Below are positions 26,294 through 34,610 of a stretch of DNA of 64,000 nt, in pieces. The position numbers and the translations under genes are program-made. The notes under the pieces were generated by a model. It was not told the origin of the DNA and did no database searches. It worked only from the letters and a program-made list of their open reading frames with translations. Position 1 is the first letter of the stretch. Each line of letters opens with the position of its first letter. Origin of the DNA: Acrocarpospora macrocephala (GTDB taxonomy: Bacteria; Actinomycetota; Actinomycetes; Streptosporangiales; Streptosporangiaceae); NCBI RefSeq assembly GCF_009687865.1, contig NZ_BLAE01000012.1, positions 2,502 to 66,501 of the forward strand, written 5' to 3'.

Positions 26294-27268
26294 TTACGAG
26301 ATGTCCGTCCGGCGGTGCTGGATGCGGTCGGGGTCGGGCCAGTGCACGTCGGTGGCCCAGCCCAGCCGCTCGAACAGGCGGATCACCCCGGCGGACGGGT
26401 CGATCTGGCCGCGGTCCAGGCCGTGGCGGGCGCACGTGGGTTCGCTGTGGTGGCCGTTGTGCCAGCTCTCCCCGAACGACAGCAGGGCCAGCGGCCACAG
26501 GTTGGTCGAGCGATCATGGCGTCGAGTCTTGAAGGGCCTGCTGCCGATCACATGGCACAGGGAGTTGACGCTCCAGGTGATGTGTTGCAGCAGGGCGATG
26601 CGGATCAGCCCGGCCCACAGGAGGGCGGTCAGCCCACCGTGCAGGGTGCCGCTGATGCGCCAGCCGGCCAGGAACGGCAGCGCCAGCGAGACCGCGCACA
26701 GCGCCGGGAAGGCGCGCGCCACGCGTGCCATGGCCGGATCGTTCACCAGGTCGGGAGCGTAGCGTTCGGGTGGGGACTGGTTGCCGGTGAACATCCAGCC
26801 CAGGTGGGCGTGGGCGAGTCCCAGGAGTTGCCCGCGCAGGCTGGTGCCGTACCGATAGGGGGAGTGCGGGTCGCCTGGCTGGTCGGTGAAGGCGTGATGC
26901 CGGCGATGGACCGCCACCCAGTCGATGAGGTTGCCCTGGAAGCTCATCGACCCGGCCATGGCGAGCGCCACCCGCAGCCATGGCCGGGCGGTGAAGGACC
27001 CGTGGGTGAACAGCCGGTGGAACCCGACGGTCACCCCGAGCCCGGTCACTACGAAGAGGGCCGCCGCCAGGAGCAGGTCGGTGAGCACGATGCCCTGCCC
27101 CCAGGCCAGGAAGATCGCGACGCCGAGCGCGATGAACGGCAGCACCACGATCGTCGCGGTCACGCCGACCTGGAGCCTGCTCGCCAGCGCGGGCTCTGTC
27201 GCGCTGGGGAACGAGGACACCCCGTCGTAGTCCTGCCGGCGTTTCACCGGGCGTTCGGAAACTGTCAT
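26294..27268 (-). CDS. Membrane acyl-CoA (fatty acid) desaturase
   Basis: About 324 residues. It has the three histidine clusters of di-iron membrane desaturases: HRLFTH, HRRHHAFTD and HNGHHSEP, with the latter followed by a conserved W-rich C-terminal region. About four membrane helices flank them (for example VGVTATIVVLPFIALGVAIF near the N-terminus). The reaction would be oxygen-dependent insertion of a double bond, typically delta-9, into an acyl chain. ATG at 27268 has AGGGAG 4 nt upstream. Preceded by the UBP-type zinc finger gene with a 19-bp gap and followed by the hydrolase gene. Confidence 0.92.
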   Translation of the reverse strand: MTVSERPVKRRQDYDGVSSFPSATEPALASRLQVGVTATIVVLPFIALGVAIFLAWGQGIVLTDLLLAAALFVVTGLGVTVGFHRLFTHGSFTARPWLRVALAMAGSMSFQGNLIDWVAVHRRHHAFTDQPGDPHSPYRYGTSLRGQLLGLAHAHLGWMFTGNQSPPERYAPDLVNDPAMARVARAFPALCAVSLALPFLAGWRISGTLHGGLTALLWAGLIRIALLQHITWSVNSLCHVIGSRPFKTRRHDRSTNLWPLALLSFGESWHNGHHSEPTCARHGLDRGQIDPSAGVIRLFERLGWATDVHWPDPDRIQHRRTDIS

Positions 27269-27287
27269 GATCTCCCTCTTCGTTCGT

Positions 27288-27599
27288 TCAGACCGTCCGG
27301 CCGTGCACGTAACACCAGCGCCAGGTCGACCCCGGATCCAGCTCGGCGACCACGGGATGGTCGGTTTCCTCGTAGTGCCCCTTGGCGTGACCGCCGGGCG
27401 AATCGTCGGAACAAGCGACCCAACCGCAGCTCAGGCAGACGAGCAGCCGGGCCCAGACCCAGCCGAGAGCCAGACATTGCTTGCATTCCGGTAGCCCGTG
27501 CTTCACGGCCACAAGCAGGTCCAGGTGCTGGCAGCGCGGGACCTGACCGTTCAGACCTACGCGTACGGTGACGTGCGCAACTTCAGCGTCCAGGGTCAT
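27288..27599 (-). CDS. UBP-type zinc-finger protein
   Basis: About 103 residues that cover one zinc finger of the ubiquitin-hydrolase (ZnF-UBP) type: CQHLD, LPECKQCLALG, LLVCLSCGWVACSDDSPGGH, HYEETDHPVV and the final DPGSTWRWCYVHG. The Cys/His spacing and the WRWCY end fit the family closely. In eukaryotes this fold binds the ubiquitin C-terminus; stand-alone bacterial versions are known but their ligand is not. ATG at 27599 has AGGGGG 6 nt upstream. First gene of a likely three-gene operon with the desaturase and hydrolase, so a redox or lipid role may be guessed from context only. Confidence 0.85.
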   Translation of the reverse strand: MTLDAEVAHVTVRVGLNGQVPRCQHLDLLVAVKHGLPECKQCLALGWVWARLLVCLSCGWVACSDDSPGGHAKGHYEETDHPVVAELDPGSTWRWCYVHGRTV

Positions 27600-27763
27600 C
27601 GCGGACCCCCTCATGGCGACAGTGACGCCAGATGCGCCGACTGATCACGTCCCAGTCAAGACGATCGACCGGCCGGCGGAAACGCTCAACTCCAGCAAGG
27701 CCTATCACCGGCAGCGATAGCGACTCGCCGAATTTGTCGGAGATGATCTCTAGTCTCCGGGGC

Positions 27764-29098
27764 ATGACAAGTGCGACACAGGCGTACACCTACGCCGCGC
27801 CGTCCAGCCTGGTGGACGGGCATCTCGGGCTGGCGACCTCCGGTGGCCGGGCGCTCAGCGGGCCCGCGCTCGCGCCCAGGTTCTTCAGTGGCCTGGTGAC
27901 GCAGGCGGCGCCCGCCGCGGCGGCCCTGCTGGGCGTGGCCGACGTGGCCCTCACCCGATACCACCAGCCGCGTCCGGGGTGGACCCGGGACCCGGTCGTG
28001 ACCTGCGGCGGTGACCGGCTGCGGTTCGAGTCGTTCTCCGCCTGCGGCGGTGTCTACGCGCGGCTCGACCTGCTCAGCGGCGCCCTGGACGGCGAGGTGT
28101 TCGACCGGGGGACGACCAACGTCGACGTCAACGGGCCGCTGCGGGAGGCGCTGGCCCGGGTGGGCGCGCGTGATCCCCTCCATCTCGGCGTCGGCGCCGA
28201 CGCGCTGACGGTGACCACGCTCGACGGCGCGGTCGTGGAGAAGAAGGTGCCGCTGCCCGAGCGGTGGCTGCGCGGGTTCGCCGAGGTGCAGGTGATCGCG
28301 GCGGGCATGGACCTGCGGGCCGAACTGCCCGGCATGATCGCGGTGCGCTTCCTGCGGTCCCTGCCCAAGAAGGCGACCGCCGACCTGTGGGCCGTCCCCG
28401 CCGGGCGTGACCTGCGGGTCAGCGACCGGCCGAGCCCAGGCGCGGTGTGCCTGTCCGGCGTCGGGCGGCTGGCGACGCTGCTGCCGCTGCTCCGCTTCGC
28501 CAAGAGCCTCAAGGTGTACGGCCCCGCCGACACCGGCAAGGCGTCAAGCGCCTGGGAGCTCGAACTGCCCGGCATGCGCTACACGCTCGCCCTGTCGCCG
28601 GAACGCTGGCGTGGCTTTTCCGGGGAGGGCGCGGTGCTGGCCGACCTCGCGACCGATCAGGCCGAAGCCGACGCCGACGTGGTGGGCATGCTGCTCAACT
28701 TCGAGCCCGAGGTGGAGATCGGCCTGCTCACCGACCGCGCGAACCTGTCCGTCGCGCGGGTCCGCGCCGCCCTCACCCAGCTCGGTACGGCCGGCCGGGT
28801 CGGCTACGACCTGTCCGAAGCAGCGCACTTCCACCGCGAACTACCGTATGACCGGGAGCACGTCGAGCACCTCAACCCCCGGCTGACCTCGGCCAAAGCC
28901 TTGGTCGAGGCCGGCGCCGTGGAGCTCGACGGCGACTCGGCACGGGTGCGGACCGACGGCGGCCTGCGGGAGGTCGGACTGGCCGACGGGTCGTGCACCT
29001 GTCCCTGGTGGTGGGATCACCGCGGTTCGCGCGGGCCGTGCAAGCACGTGCTGGCCGCCAGGATCGTCGCCCGTAGCGCGGTGGAGGTGGCCGGGTGA
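27764..29098 (+). CDS. SWIM zinc-finger protein
   Basis: About 444 residues. The C-terminus has the SWIM motif CxCxnCxH as CTCPWWWDHRGSRGPCKH (about residues 410-430), which binds zinc and mediates DNA or protein contacts. The rest is alpha/beta with no motif I can name. The start ATGACAAGTGCG at 27764 is chosen because the upstream in-frame stretch is Arg/Ser-rich and unlike the rest. The stop overlaps the start of the next gene by 4 bp (GTGA), so the pair is translationally coupled. In other actinomycetes SWIM proteins of this kind occur next to MoxR-ATPase/vWA modules; none is present here. Confidence 0.85.
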   Translation: MTSATQAYTYAAPSSLVDGHLGLATSGGRALSGPALAPRFFSGLVTQAAPAAAALLGVADVALTRYHQPRPGWTRDPVVTCGGDRLRFESFSACGGVYARLDLLSGALDGEVFDRGTTNVDVNGPLREALARVGARDPLHLGVGADALTVTTLDGAVVEKKVPLPERWLRGFAEVQVIAAGMDLRAELPGMIAVRFLRSLPKKATADLWAVPAGRDLRVSDRPSPGAVCLSGVGRLATLLPLLRFAKSLKVYGPADTGKASSAWELELPGMRYTLALSPERWRGFSGEGAVLADLATDQAEADADVVGMLLNFEPEVEIGLLTDRANLSVARVRAALTQLGTAGRVGYDLSEAAHFHRELPYDREHVEHLNPRLTSAKALVEAGAVELDGDSARVRTDGGLREVGLADGSCTCPWWWDHRGSRGPCKHVLAARIVARSAVEVAG

Positions 29099-31641
29099 GC
29101 GTCTGGCAGGAGATCCGTGAACTGATCATCCAGCGGGGGGACAAGGCGCTGGCCGACCGGGTGCTCGAGCTGACCGAGGCCGAGCGGGCCGAGGTGGCGA
29201 AACAGCTGCCCGGGTTTCTCAAGGAGAGGCGGGTCTCCGCAGCGGACCTAGCCCGTGAAAAGTGGATAGCGGAGCACGGCGCCGACCTGCAGGACAGCCC
29301 GTGGGCGCAGGCGTGGTTGCGGCGTCAGACGTCGGAGACGTCGATCGTCAGCTTCGGGACGGCGCTGCGCATCGCGGGTGCGGGAACGATCTCCGGTCCC
29401 GCCACCGCGGCCGCCTGGCTGGCCCGCCGCGATTTCGACCCGGCCTGGGGGTCGCGGCCGCTCTCGCCCGAAATGCTTCGCGTGGTGACCAGCCGTCCCG
29501 CCGACTGGCAGGACGAGGTGGCCACCCGGCTCGCCGAGAAGATCCGTACGGCGGGCGACCGCCTCGCTCCCCTGGTGCTCGGGCTGTTCCGGGTGTCGGC
29601 GATCGAACCGCCCCGCCACGATCCGCTCGTGGTCGCCTGGCTGGCCGCCGAGGAGGTGGACGACGATCCGCTGCTCGGGCGGCTGCTTCCCCGCATCTTC
29701 GAGGCGGAAGGGGTCGGGCGCGCGTTGCGCGAGGAACGCCTGACGCCCACGCCCACCCGGTGGCTGGCCCGCCTGCGGGAGCTGCTCGGGGCGGGGCGAG
29801 TGTCGCGGGCGGAGCTCCTCGACGGCTGCGTGAGCCGTTTCCTGCGCGGCGGCGACGCCAACGGCCTGCGCTTCTTCGTCCGGCTGCACGAGATGATCGA
29901 ACCGACGCCGCAGGAGGGCGCCGAGCGGGCGCGTGACTATCTTCGGCTGCTTCCCGCCGCGCCAGGGCCGGTGGCGGAACTCGCGCTGGCCCAGCTGCGC
30001 CGTACGGGGCCGCATGACAGCGCCGACGTCGGCGAGGCGGTTGACGCGCTGGCCTTCCGCGCCGAGGCCAAGCTGGCCCGCGCGGGTCTGACCTGGCTGG
30101 ATGAGCAGGTACGGCGGGCGCCCGCGAGCGCGGAAGAGCTGGCGCCCGGGCTGGCGACGGCGTTCGCGCACAGCTCCTACGAGGTTCAGTGCCGGGCGGT
30201 CACGCTGGCGCTCAAGCATGCGGCGGCCTTCCAGGCGAGTTCCGCGCTGATCGCGGAGGCTGTTCCGCAGCTGCCCGCGGACCTTGGCGAGCAGGTGGCC
30301 GCGAAGTTCGGAGGTGACATCGCGACGCACCCGACGCCGACGACGTTCACGCCGACGGCACTGCCTGACCCGGCGAAGCCCGAGCCCTTTCCCGACGGGG
30401 TGATGTGGCCGTCGTACATGCTGCATGAGTGGACGGCGGGTGAGCTGTGGCTCGCGGCTTTCGTCGAGGAGGCCGGGCGTGACCGCGCGGCCCTGCGGGA
30501 GAAGCTGCAGGCCGAGTTCCACTGGCCCTATCCCCAGCGGGGCGGCTGGAAGGAGACGTCCGACTGGATCAGCTCGCTGGCCGGCGAAATAATCAGTCCG
30601 CGTGCCGATTCCCGTCGGTTGCCGGAACCCTCGCAGGTTTCGGCGCCGTTCATGTTCCTGGTGCGGCGGTTCCATGAGATCTACGTCGCGCTGCGGGAGG
30701 AGGCGCTGCCTCCCGTGCTGCTGGCGACGCCCACGCTCAGGAGCGGCCATGTCGACCCCGAGGTGCTGCTGGAGCGGCTGGAGGCGTGCGCGGCGGCGGG
30801 CGTCGAACCGCTGGCCGCCGACCTGCAGCAGGCGTTGTTGCGGCTGCCCCGGGGAAGTCACCCCGCCGCTGCTGAACGCGCGGCGCGGCTGGGCTCGCCG
30901 GCGGCCTCAGCAGTCGCGGCGTGGATGGCCGGGGGTGGTCTGAAGGATCCGGAGACGGGGGTGCTCGAGGAACGTGGGCGCTTGGTTCCGGTGCTGCGCG
31001 CGGAGCCGACCGGGCATGAGCTGATCGACCAGCTGCTGGTGGCACCGTCGCCGTCGCCGCGAAGCGATCACGCTCGCTCCATGGACTGGTGGCGGTCGAT
31101 CCTGCCGTCCCACCGCGAGGTCGTGTCGGTGAACTTTCTGCCCTATGTGGAGTTCAAGAGGCACCACTCGTATTTCTGTGCGAGCCATCTGGCGTCGTTG
31201 ACCGACGGGCCGGTGGGGGAAGCGACCGCGCTCCTGCTCGCGTTTCTGCTGGCCGACCATAGCGAGAACGCGGTACCGACGTTGCTGCGGATGGCGGCCA
31301 CGGGGGATCTGCCCGCTGAGGCGGTCGGGCGGTGGCTTTCGTGGCTCGTCCGGCGGGAGAAGCTGGAAAAGCGGCCGGTGCTGGCCTCACTCACCGAAGC
31401 CGCCCAGCAGGGGGCGCACGCGCAGGTTTGGGAGATTCTTCAGATCGCGCTGCCGGCGCTGCTCCCGGGGAAGGACGAGCGGCCGACCATCACCCATTCC
31501 GAGATCGTGGCGCTCGCCGCCGACCTGGCGGTGTGGGTGGGGGCTCGCGGGGAGATTCCGGCCGTGTCGGCGCATGCCGGCAGCGGGCGGGGTAGCAGGT
31601 TCGCGCGTGAATGCGCACGCCTACGCGATCAGCTCGGCTGA
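29095..31641 (+). CDS. Large helical protein coupled to SWIM protein (DUF6493-like)
   Basis: About 848 residues. The N-terminus (MSVWQEIRELIIQRGDKALA, then EVAKQLPGFLKE) recalls a family I remember as DUF6493, found beside SWIM proteins; this needs an HMM check. The sequence is rich in Leu/Ala helices in a HEAT-like arrangement with no catalytic motif, membrane segment or signal peptide. GTG start at 29095 overlaps the SWIM gene by 4 bp. The two proteins probably work as a complex. A strong hairpin lies 10 bp after the stop. Confidence 0.75.
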   Translation: MSVWQEIRELIIQRGDKALADRVLELTEAERAEVAKQLPGFLKERRVSAADLAREKWIAEHGADLQDSPWAQAWLRRQTSETSIVSFGTALRIAGAGTISGPATAAAWLARRDFDPAWGSRPLSPEMLRVVTSRPADWQDEVATRLAEKIRTAGDRLAPLVLGLFRVSAIEPPRHDPLVVAWLAAEEVDDDPLLGRLLPRIFEAEGVGRALREERLTPTPTRWLARLRELLGAGRVSRAELLDGCVSRFLRGGDANGLRFFVRLHEMIEPTPQEGAERARDYLRLLPAAPGPVAELALAQLRRTGPHDSADVGEAVDALAFRAEAKLARAGLTWLDEQVRRAPASAEELAPGLATAFAHSSYEVQCRAVTLALKHAAAFQASSALIAEAVPQLPADLGEQVAAKFGGDIATHPTPTTFTPTALPDPAKPEPFPDGVMWPSYMLHEWTAGELWLAAFVEEAGRDRAALREKLQAEFHWPYPQRGGWKETSDWISSLAGEIISPRADSRRLPEPSQVSAPFMFLVRRFHEIYVALREEALPPVLLATPTLRSGHVDPEVLLERLEACAAAGVEPLAADLQQALLRLPRGSHPAAAERAARLGSPAASAVAAWMAGGGLKDPETGVLEERGRLVPVLRAEPTGHELIDQLLVAPSPSPRSDHARSMDWWRSILPSHREVVSVNFLPYVEFKRHHSYFCASHLASLTDGPVGEATALLLAFLLADHSENAVPTLLRMAATGDLPAEAVGRWLSWLVRREKLEKRPVLASLTEAAQQGAHAQVWEILQIALPALLPGKDERPTITHSEIVALAADLAVWVGARGEIPAVSAHAGSGRGSRFARECARLRDQLG

Positions 31642-31651
31642 CCTGTCCCCG

Positions 31652-31680
31652 GGGGCGACCTCGCTGCCGGAGGTCGCCCC
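31652..31680 (+). terminator. Hairpin after the SWIM/helical-protein operon
   Basis: GGGGCGACCTC (31652-31662) and GAGGTCGCCCC (31670-31680) pair perfectly over 11 bp around a 7-nt loop, starting 10 bp after the stop codon. No T-run follows, as is common for actinomycete terminators. A transcript-end role is inferred. Confidence 0.55.
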
Positions 31681-31872
31681 TGGGGCGACGGTCAAGCTCT
31701 CTGCCGGACAAAGGCGAGGGTCCAGGCGAGCTCTGCCGAACCAGAGGATCCGGACGAACTCTGCCGGGAGGAGGGTGGGAATCCGGATTAGTCGGGCAGC
31801 GAGTCGCCAGCGACGCCGAGTGCACGAGCCCATGCCGCCGACAGGCGTTCCCGGTCCAAGGTGTCCGGGTTG

Positions 31873-32613
31873 TCAGGTGCCGTAGGGATCCTGGCCCGAC
31901 TGGATTCGGGTGGCCATGGACTTGAGGGCGTCCAGTGCGGTCAGGTATGTCATCGGGCCGAAGGAGACGCGGGCGACACCGAGGGCGGCCAGCCTGCGTA
32001 GATCCATGCCGGGGAGGAAGGTGACGTTGATGGGTCCGGGGATGGCTTTGACGAGTTCGGCGATCACTTCTTCGGACGGGGCCAGGATCGGGAAGATGCA
32101 GTCGGCGCCCGCCTCCAGGTAGCGGCGGCCGCGTTCGGCGACCTCCTCGACCGAGGGGGTGCCGGTCAGGAACAGGTCGATCCGGGCGTTGATCACCAGG
32201 TCCGCGTTCGCCGCCCGGAGTGCGGCGATACGCGATGTCTGTGTGTCGATGTCGTGGATCCCGCCGGTCTGGTGGTCGGTTTCCTCGTAGTTGTATCCGG
32301 CTGCTCCGATGGCGGTGAGCCGCTGGATTAGTTCCTCGGGTGGTAGGCCGTATCCGGCCTCGGCGTCCACGGTGACCGGGACGTTCACGGCGCGGATGAT
32401 TCTGGCGGCGATGTCGAGCATTTCCTCGACGGGCGCGCCCTCGTGGTCGCTGTATCCCAGCATGGCGGAGATCGACGCGCTGGCGGTGGCGAGGGCGGGG
32501 TAACCCGCCTCGGCCACGATGGTGGCGCTGGCCGCGTCCCACACGTTAGGGAGAATCAGCGGGTCGCCTGGCTTGTGGAGGTCACGGAGCGTGTCAGTCT
32601 GGGCATTCGGCAT
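31873..32613 (-). CDS. Isocitrate lyase/PEP mutase family enzyme
   Basis: About 246 residues, a TIM barrel of the ICL/PEPM superfamily. Marker stretches are PNVWDAASATIVAEAGYPAL, ASASISAMLGYSD, VPVTVDAEAGYG (metal-binding strand), NYEETDH and VINARIDLFL. The KKCGH catalytic loop of true isocitrate and methylisocitrate lyases is absent, so it is a C-C or P-C lyase or hydrolase of unknown substrate. ATG at 32613 has GAGGGAAG 4 nt upstream. Stand-alone gene, with the 231-bp gap 31642-31872 after it holding only the hairpin described. Confidence 0.87.
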   Translation of the reverse strand: MPNAQTDTLRDLHKPGDPLILPNVWDAASATIVAEAGYPALATASASISAMLGYSDHEGAPVEEMLDIAARIIRAVNVPVTVDAEAGYGLPPEELIQRLTAIGAAGYNYEETDHQTGGIHDIDTQTSRIAALRAANADLVINARIDLFLTGTPSVEEVAERGRRYLEAGADCIFPILAPSEEVIAELVKAIPGPINVTFLPGMDLRRLAALGVARVSFGPMTYLTALDALKSMATRIQSGQDPYGT

Positions 32614-33111
32614 GATCTTCCCTCACCTTTCGAAAGCGTCACTGTCATGACCGAGCGGACCCCTATTTCGTGACATGTCGTGATGTGACACGCAGCACAA
32701 CGAGCCGCCTCGTGGGGATCTTGCCCAGCAAATCCCCGCAGGCTGCGCGACCAACCGTCCGGCCGGATCCCCGCACGCCAAAGGACCGGCAATCCGGTCG
32801 GATCCCCGTCCCGCCTGATGGTGGAGAACATCCCGTTTGCGCTAAATGCGTACCAGAAACTCTCTGTGCTGATTAATCGGCATCCTTCGCCATAAGTTTC
32901 TCCCCTTGAAGTTGTGACATGGTCGACGTTTCGTGCACCTTTTTGCGAGGGTATTCCTAACCGCGTATCGCCGCTCTGGCGCGACAAGCCTGGAATATTC
33001 AGATTTATCGTATTGGGGGCGATTTTGGGGAAGATCGTTCCTATCGAGACCCGACCGCGGATGGCGACACGCAGCTCTTCTGACCGTTCCCACGACCGAG
33101 GAGACCCCCCG
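32614..33111. other. 498-bp intergenic region between divergent lyase and oxalate decarboxylase units
   Basis: No convincing gene. The last 270 bp are AT-richer than their surroundings and should hold the promoter of the small membrane protein/oxalate decarboxylase unit. TTTGCGAGGG (32941-32950) recurs upstream of the multicopper oxidase gene (36903-36912). Around 32750-32810 a short CGGATCCCCG element occurs twice. Confidence 0.4.
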
Positions 33112-33414
33112 ATGCGCGCGCAGGACGACCTTGACGGTACGCAACCCGCCGCCGTCCCCCCGGCCGACGACGGAATTGCCATACCGATCTCCATGTCGCG
33201 GACGCGTATCAAGTTGCTCGCCTTCGTCCTGCTGGCTGTCTTGTCGTACATTTCCGATTCGCCGGAATGGCTGACTGCGGTCCTGATCCTCACCGGTGCC
33301 GCCATCCCGCTTGCCCTATTTGTGCTGGGCGGCGCGGAATTCGTCCGCGAACTTTTCCTGCTGCCGCCCCGGCCTGTTCCACCTATCACGATCCGGAAGG
33401 ACGATCTCATATGA
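33112..33414 (+). CDS. Small two-helix membrane protein coupled to oxalate decarboxylase
   Basis: About 100 residues. After a 30-residue polar N-terminus come two hydrophobic segments (IKLLAFVLLAVLSYI and WLTAVLILTGAAIPLALFVL) and a short cytoplasmic-like tail (RPVPPITIRKDDLI). ATG at 33112 has GAGGAG 8 nt upstream; an in-frame ATG at 33061 lacks such a site. The stop overlaps the ATG of the oxalate decarboxylase gene by 4 bp (ATGA), so synthesis of the two is likely linked. No family recognised; it may anchor the decarboxylase or move oxalate/formate, which is speculation from coupling. Confidence 0.68.
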   Translation: MRAQDDLDGTQPAAVPPADDGIAIPISMSRTRIKLLAFVLLAVLSYISDSPEWLTAVLILTGAAIPLALFVLGGAEFVRELFLLPPRPVPPITIRKDDLI

Positions 33415-34568
33415 AAGAGCCCAAGCAGCAGCGCATCCCGCACCCGCAACGCAACGGCCAGGGCGGCACCGACACCGGCCCCCGGAATATCGAGCTGGAC
33501 CTGCAGAATCCCGACATGCTCACGCCGCCGGAGACCGACCACGGCACCGTGCCCAACATGAAGTTCTCCTTCTCCATGGCGCACACCCGGCTCGAAGAAG
33601 GCGGCTGGACCCGCGAGATCACCCAGCGGGAGCTGCCGATCGCCACCACGCTGGCCGGTGTGGACATGAAGCTCAACCCGGGGGCCTACCGCGAGCTGCA
33701 CTGGCACAAGGAGGCCGAATGGGCATACGTGCTTGAGGGAAGCTGCCGGATCGGCGCGGTCGACCAGGAGGGCCGCAACTTCCTGGACGACGTGCGCAAG
33801 GGCGACCTGTGGTTCTTCCCCAAGGGCATCCCTCACTACATCCAGGCGCTGGAGGAAGGGGTGGAATTCCTGCTGGTCTTCGACGACGGCCAGTTCTCGG
33901 AGAACTCGACCTTCATGATGAGCGATTTCTTCTCGCGCACCCCCAAGAGCGTCCTGGCGAAGAACTTCGGCTGGACGCCGGACCAGATGGCCAACATGCC
34001 GGAGAAGGAGAAGTACATCTTCCAGGGCCAGGTGCCGCCCCCCTTGGAATCCGACCGGATCATCAGTCCCACCGGCGACGTGCCGAACTGGTTCACCCAC
34101 CGGATGCTCGCGCAGGAGCCGCAACGGTTCTCCGGCGGGACCGTACGGATCGTCGACTCCACCACATTCAAGGCGTCCAGCACCATCTCCGCCGCGCTGG
34201 TGGAGATCCAGCCGGGTGGCATACGCGAGCTGCACTGGCACCCGACCGACGACGAGTGGCAGTACTACATTTCCGGTTTCGGGCGGATGGGCGTGTTCGC
34301 CAGCTCAGGCCTGGCTCGTACGTTCGACTTCCGCGCGGGGGACGTTGGGTATGTGCCGTTCGCGTACGGCCACTATGTCGAGAACCTGGGGAATGAGCCG
34401 CTCGTCTTCCTGGAGATGTTCCGCAACCCGCGGTTCGAGGACATCTCGGCCACACAGTGGATGGCCAACCTGCCGCCCCAGGTCAGCGCGGACACGATCA
34501 ACATGCCCCGGTCGATGATCGAGGCGCTGCCGAAGGACAAGCGGCCCGTGGTCTCCCTGAACCGCTGA
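33411..34568 (+). CDS. oxdC: Oxalate decarboxylase (bicupin)
   Basis: About 385 residues with two cupin domains. The manganese motifs are HWHKEAEW (H97, H99, E103) and HWHPTDDEW in the C-terminal domain. FSENSTFMMSDFF near residue 160 contains SENST, the active-site lid whose Glu distinguishes oxalate decarboxylase from oxalate oxidase. The reaction is oxalate to formate plus CO2, needing Mn and oxygen, and protects against acid. I see no signal peptide, so it should be cytoplasmic. ATG at 33411 is preceded by GGAAGGA and overlaps the small membrane protein gene. A perfect 11-bp terminator hairpin follows. Confidence 0.93.
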   Translation: MKEPKQQRIPHPQRNGQGGTDTGPRNIELDLQNPDMLTPPETDHGTVPNMKFSFSMAHTRLEEGGWTREITQRELPIATTLAGVDMKLNPGAYRELHWHKEAEWAYVLEGSCRIGAVDQEGRNFLDDVRKGDLWFFPKGIPHYIQALEEGVEFLLVFDDGQFSENSTFMMSDFFSRTPKSVLAKNFGWTPDQMANMPEKEKYIFQGQVPPPLESDRIISPTGDVPNWFTHRMLAQEPQRFSGGTVRIVDSTTFKASSTISAALVEIQPGGIRELHWHPTDDEWQYYISGFGRMGVFASSGLARTFDFRAGDVGYVPFAYGHYVENLGNEPLVFLEMFRNPRFEDISATQWMANLPPQVSADTINMPRSMIEALPKDKRPVVSLNR

Positions 34569-34574
34569 CCAGTC

Positions 34575-34610
34575 CCCCGGGCCGCGATCCAGCGGCCCGG
34601 GGTTTCTCGT
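34575..34610. terminator. Terminator between oxalate decarboxylase and ZIP permease genes
   Basis: CCCCGGGCCGC (34575-34585) and GCGGCCCGGGG (34592-34602) form a perfect 11-bp stem with a 6-nt loop followed by TTTCTCGTT. It lies directly between two converging genes and can serve the plus strand, and possibly the minus strand. Confidence 0.75.
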
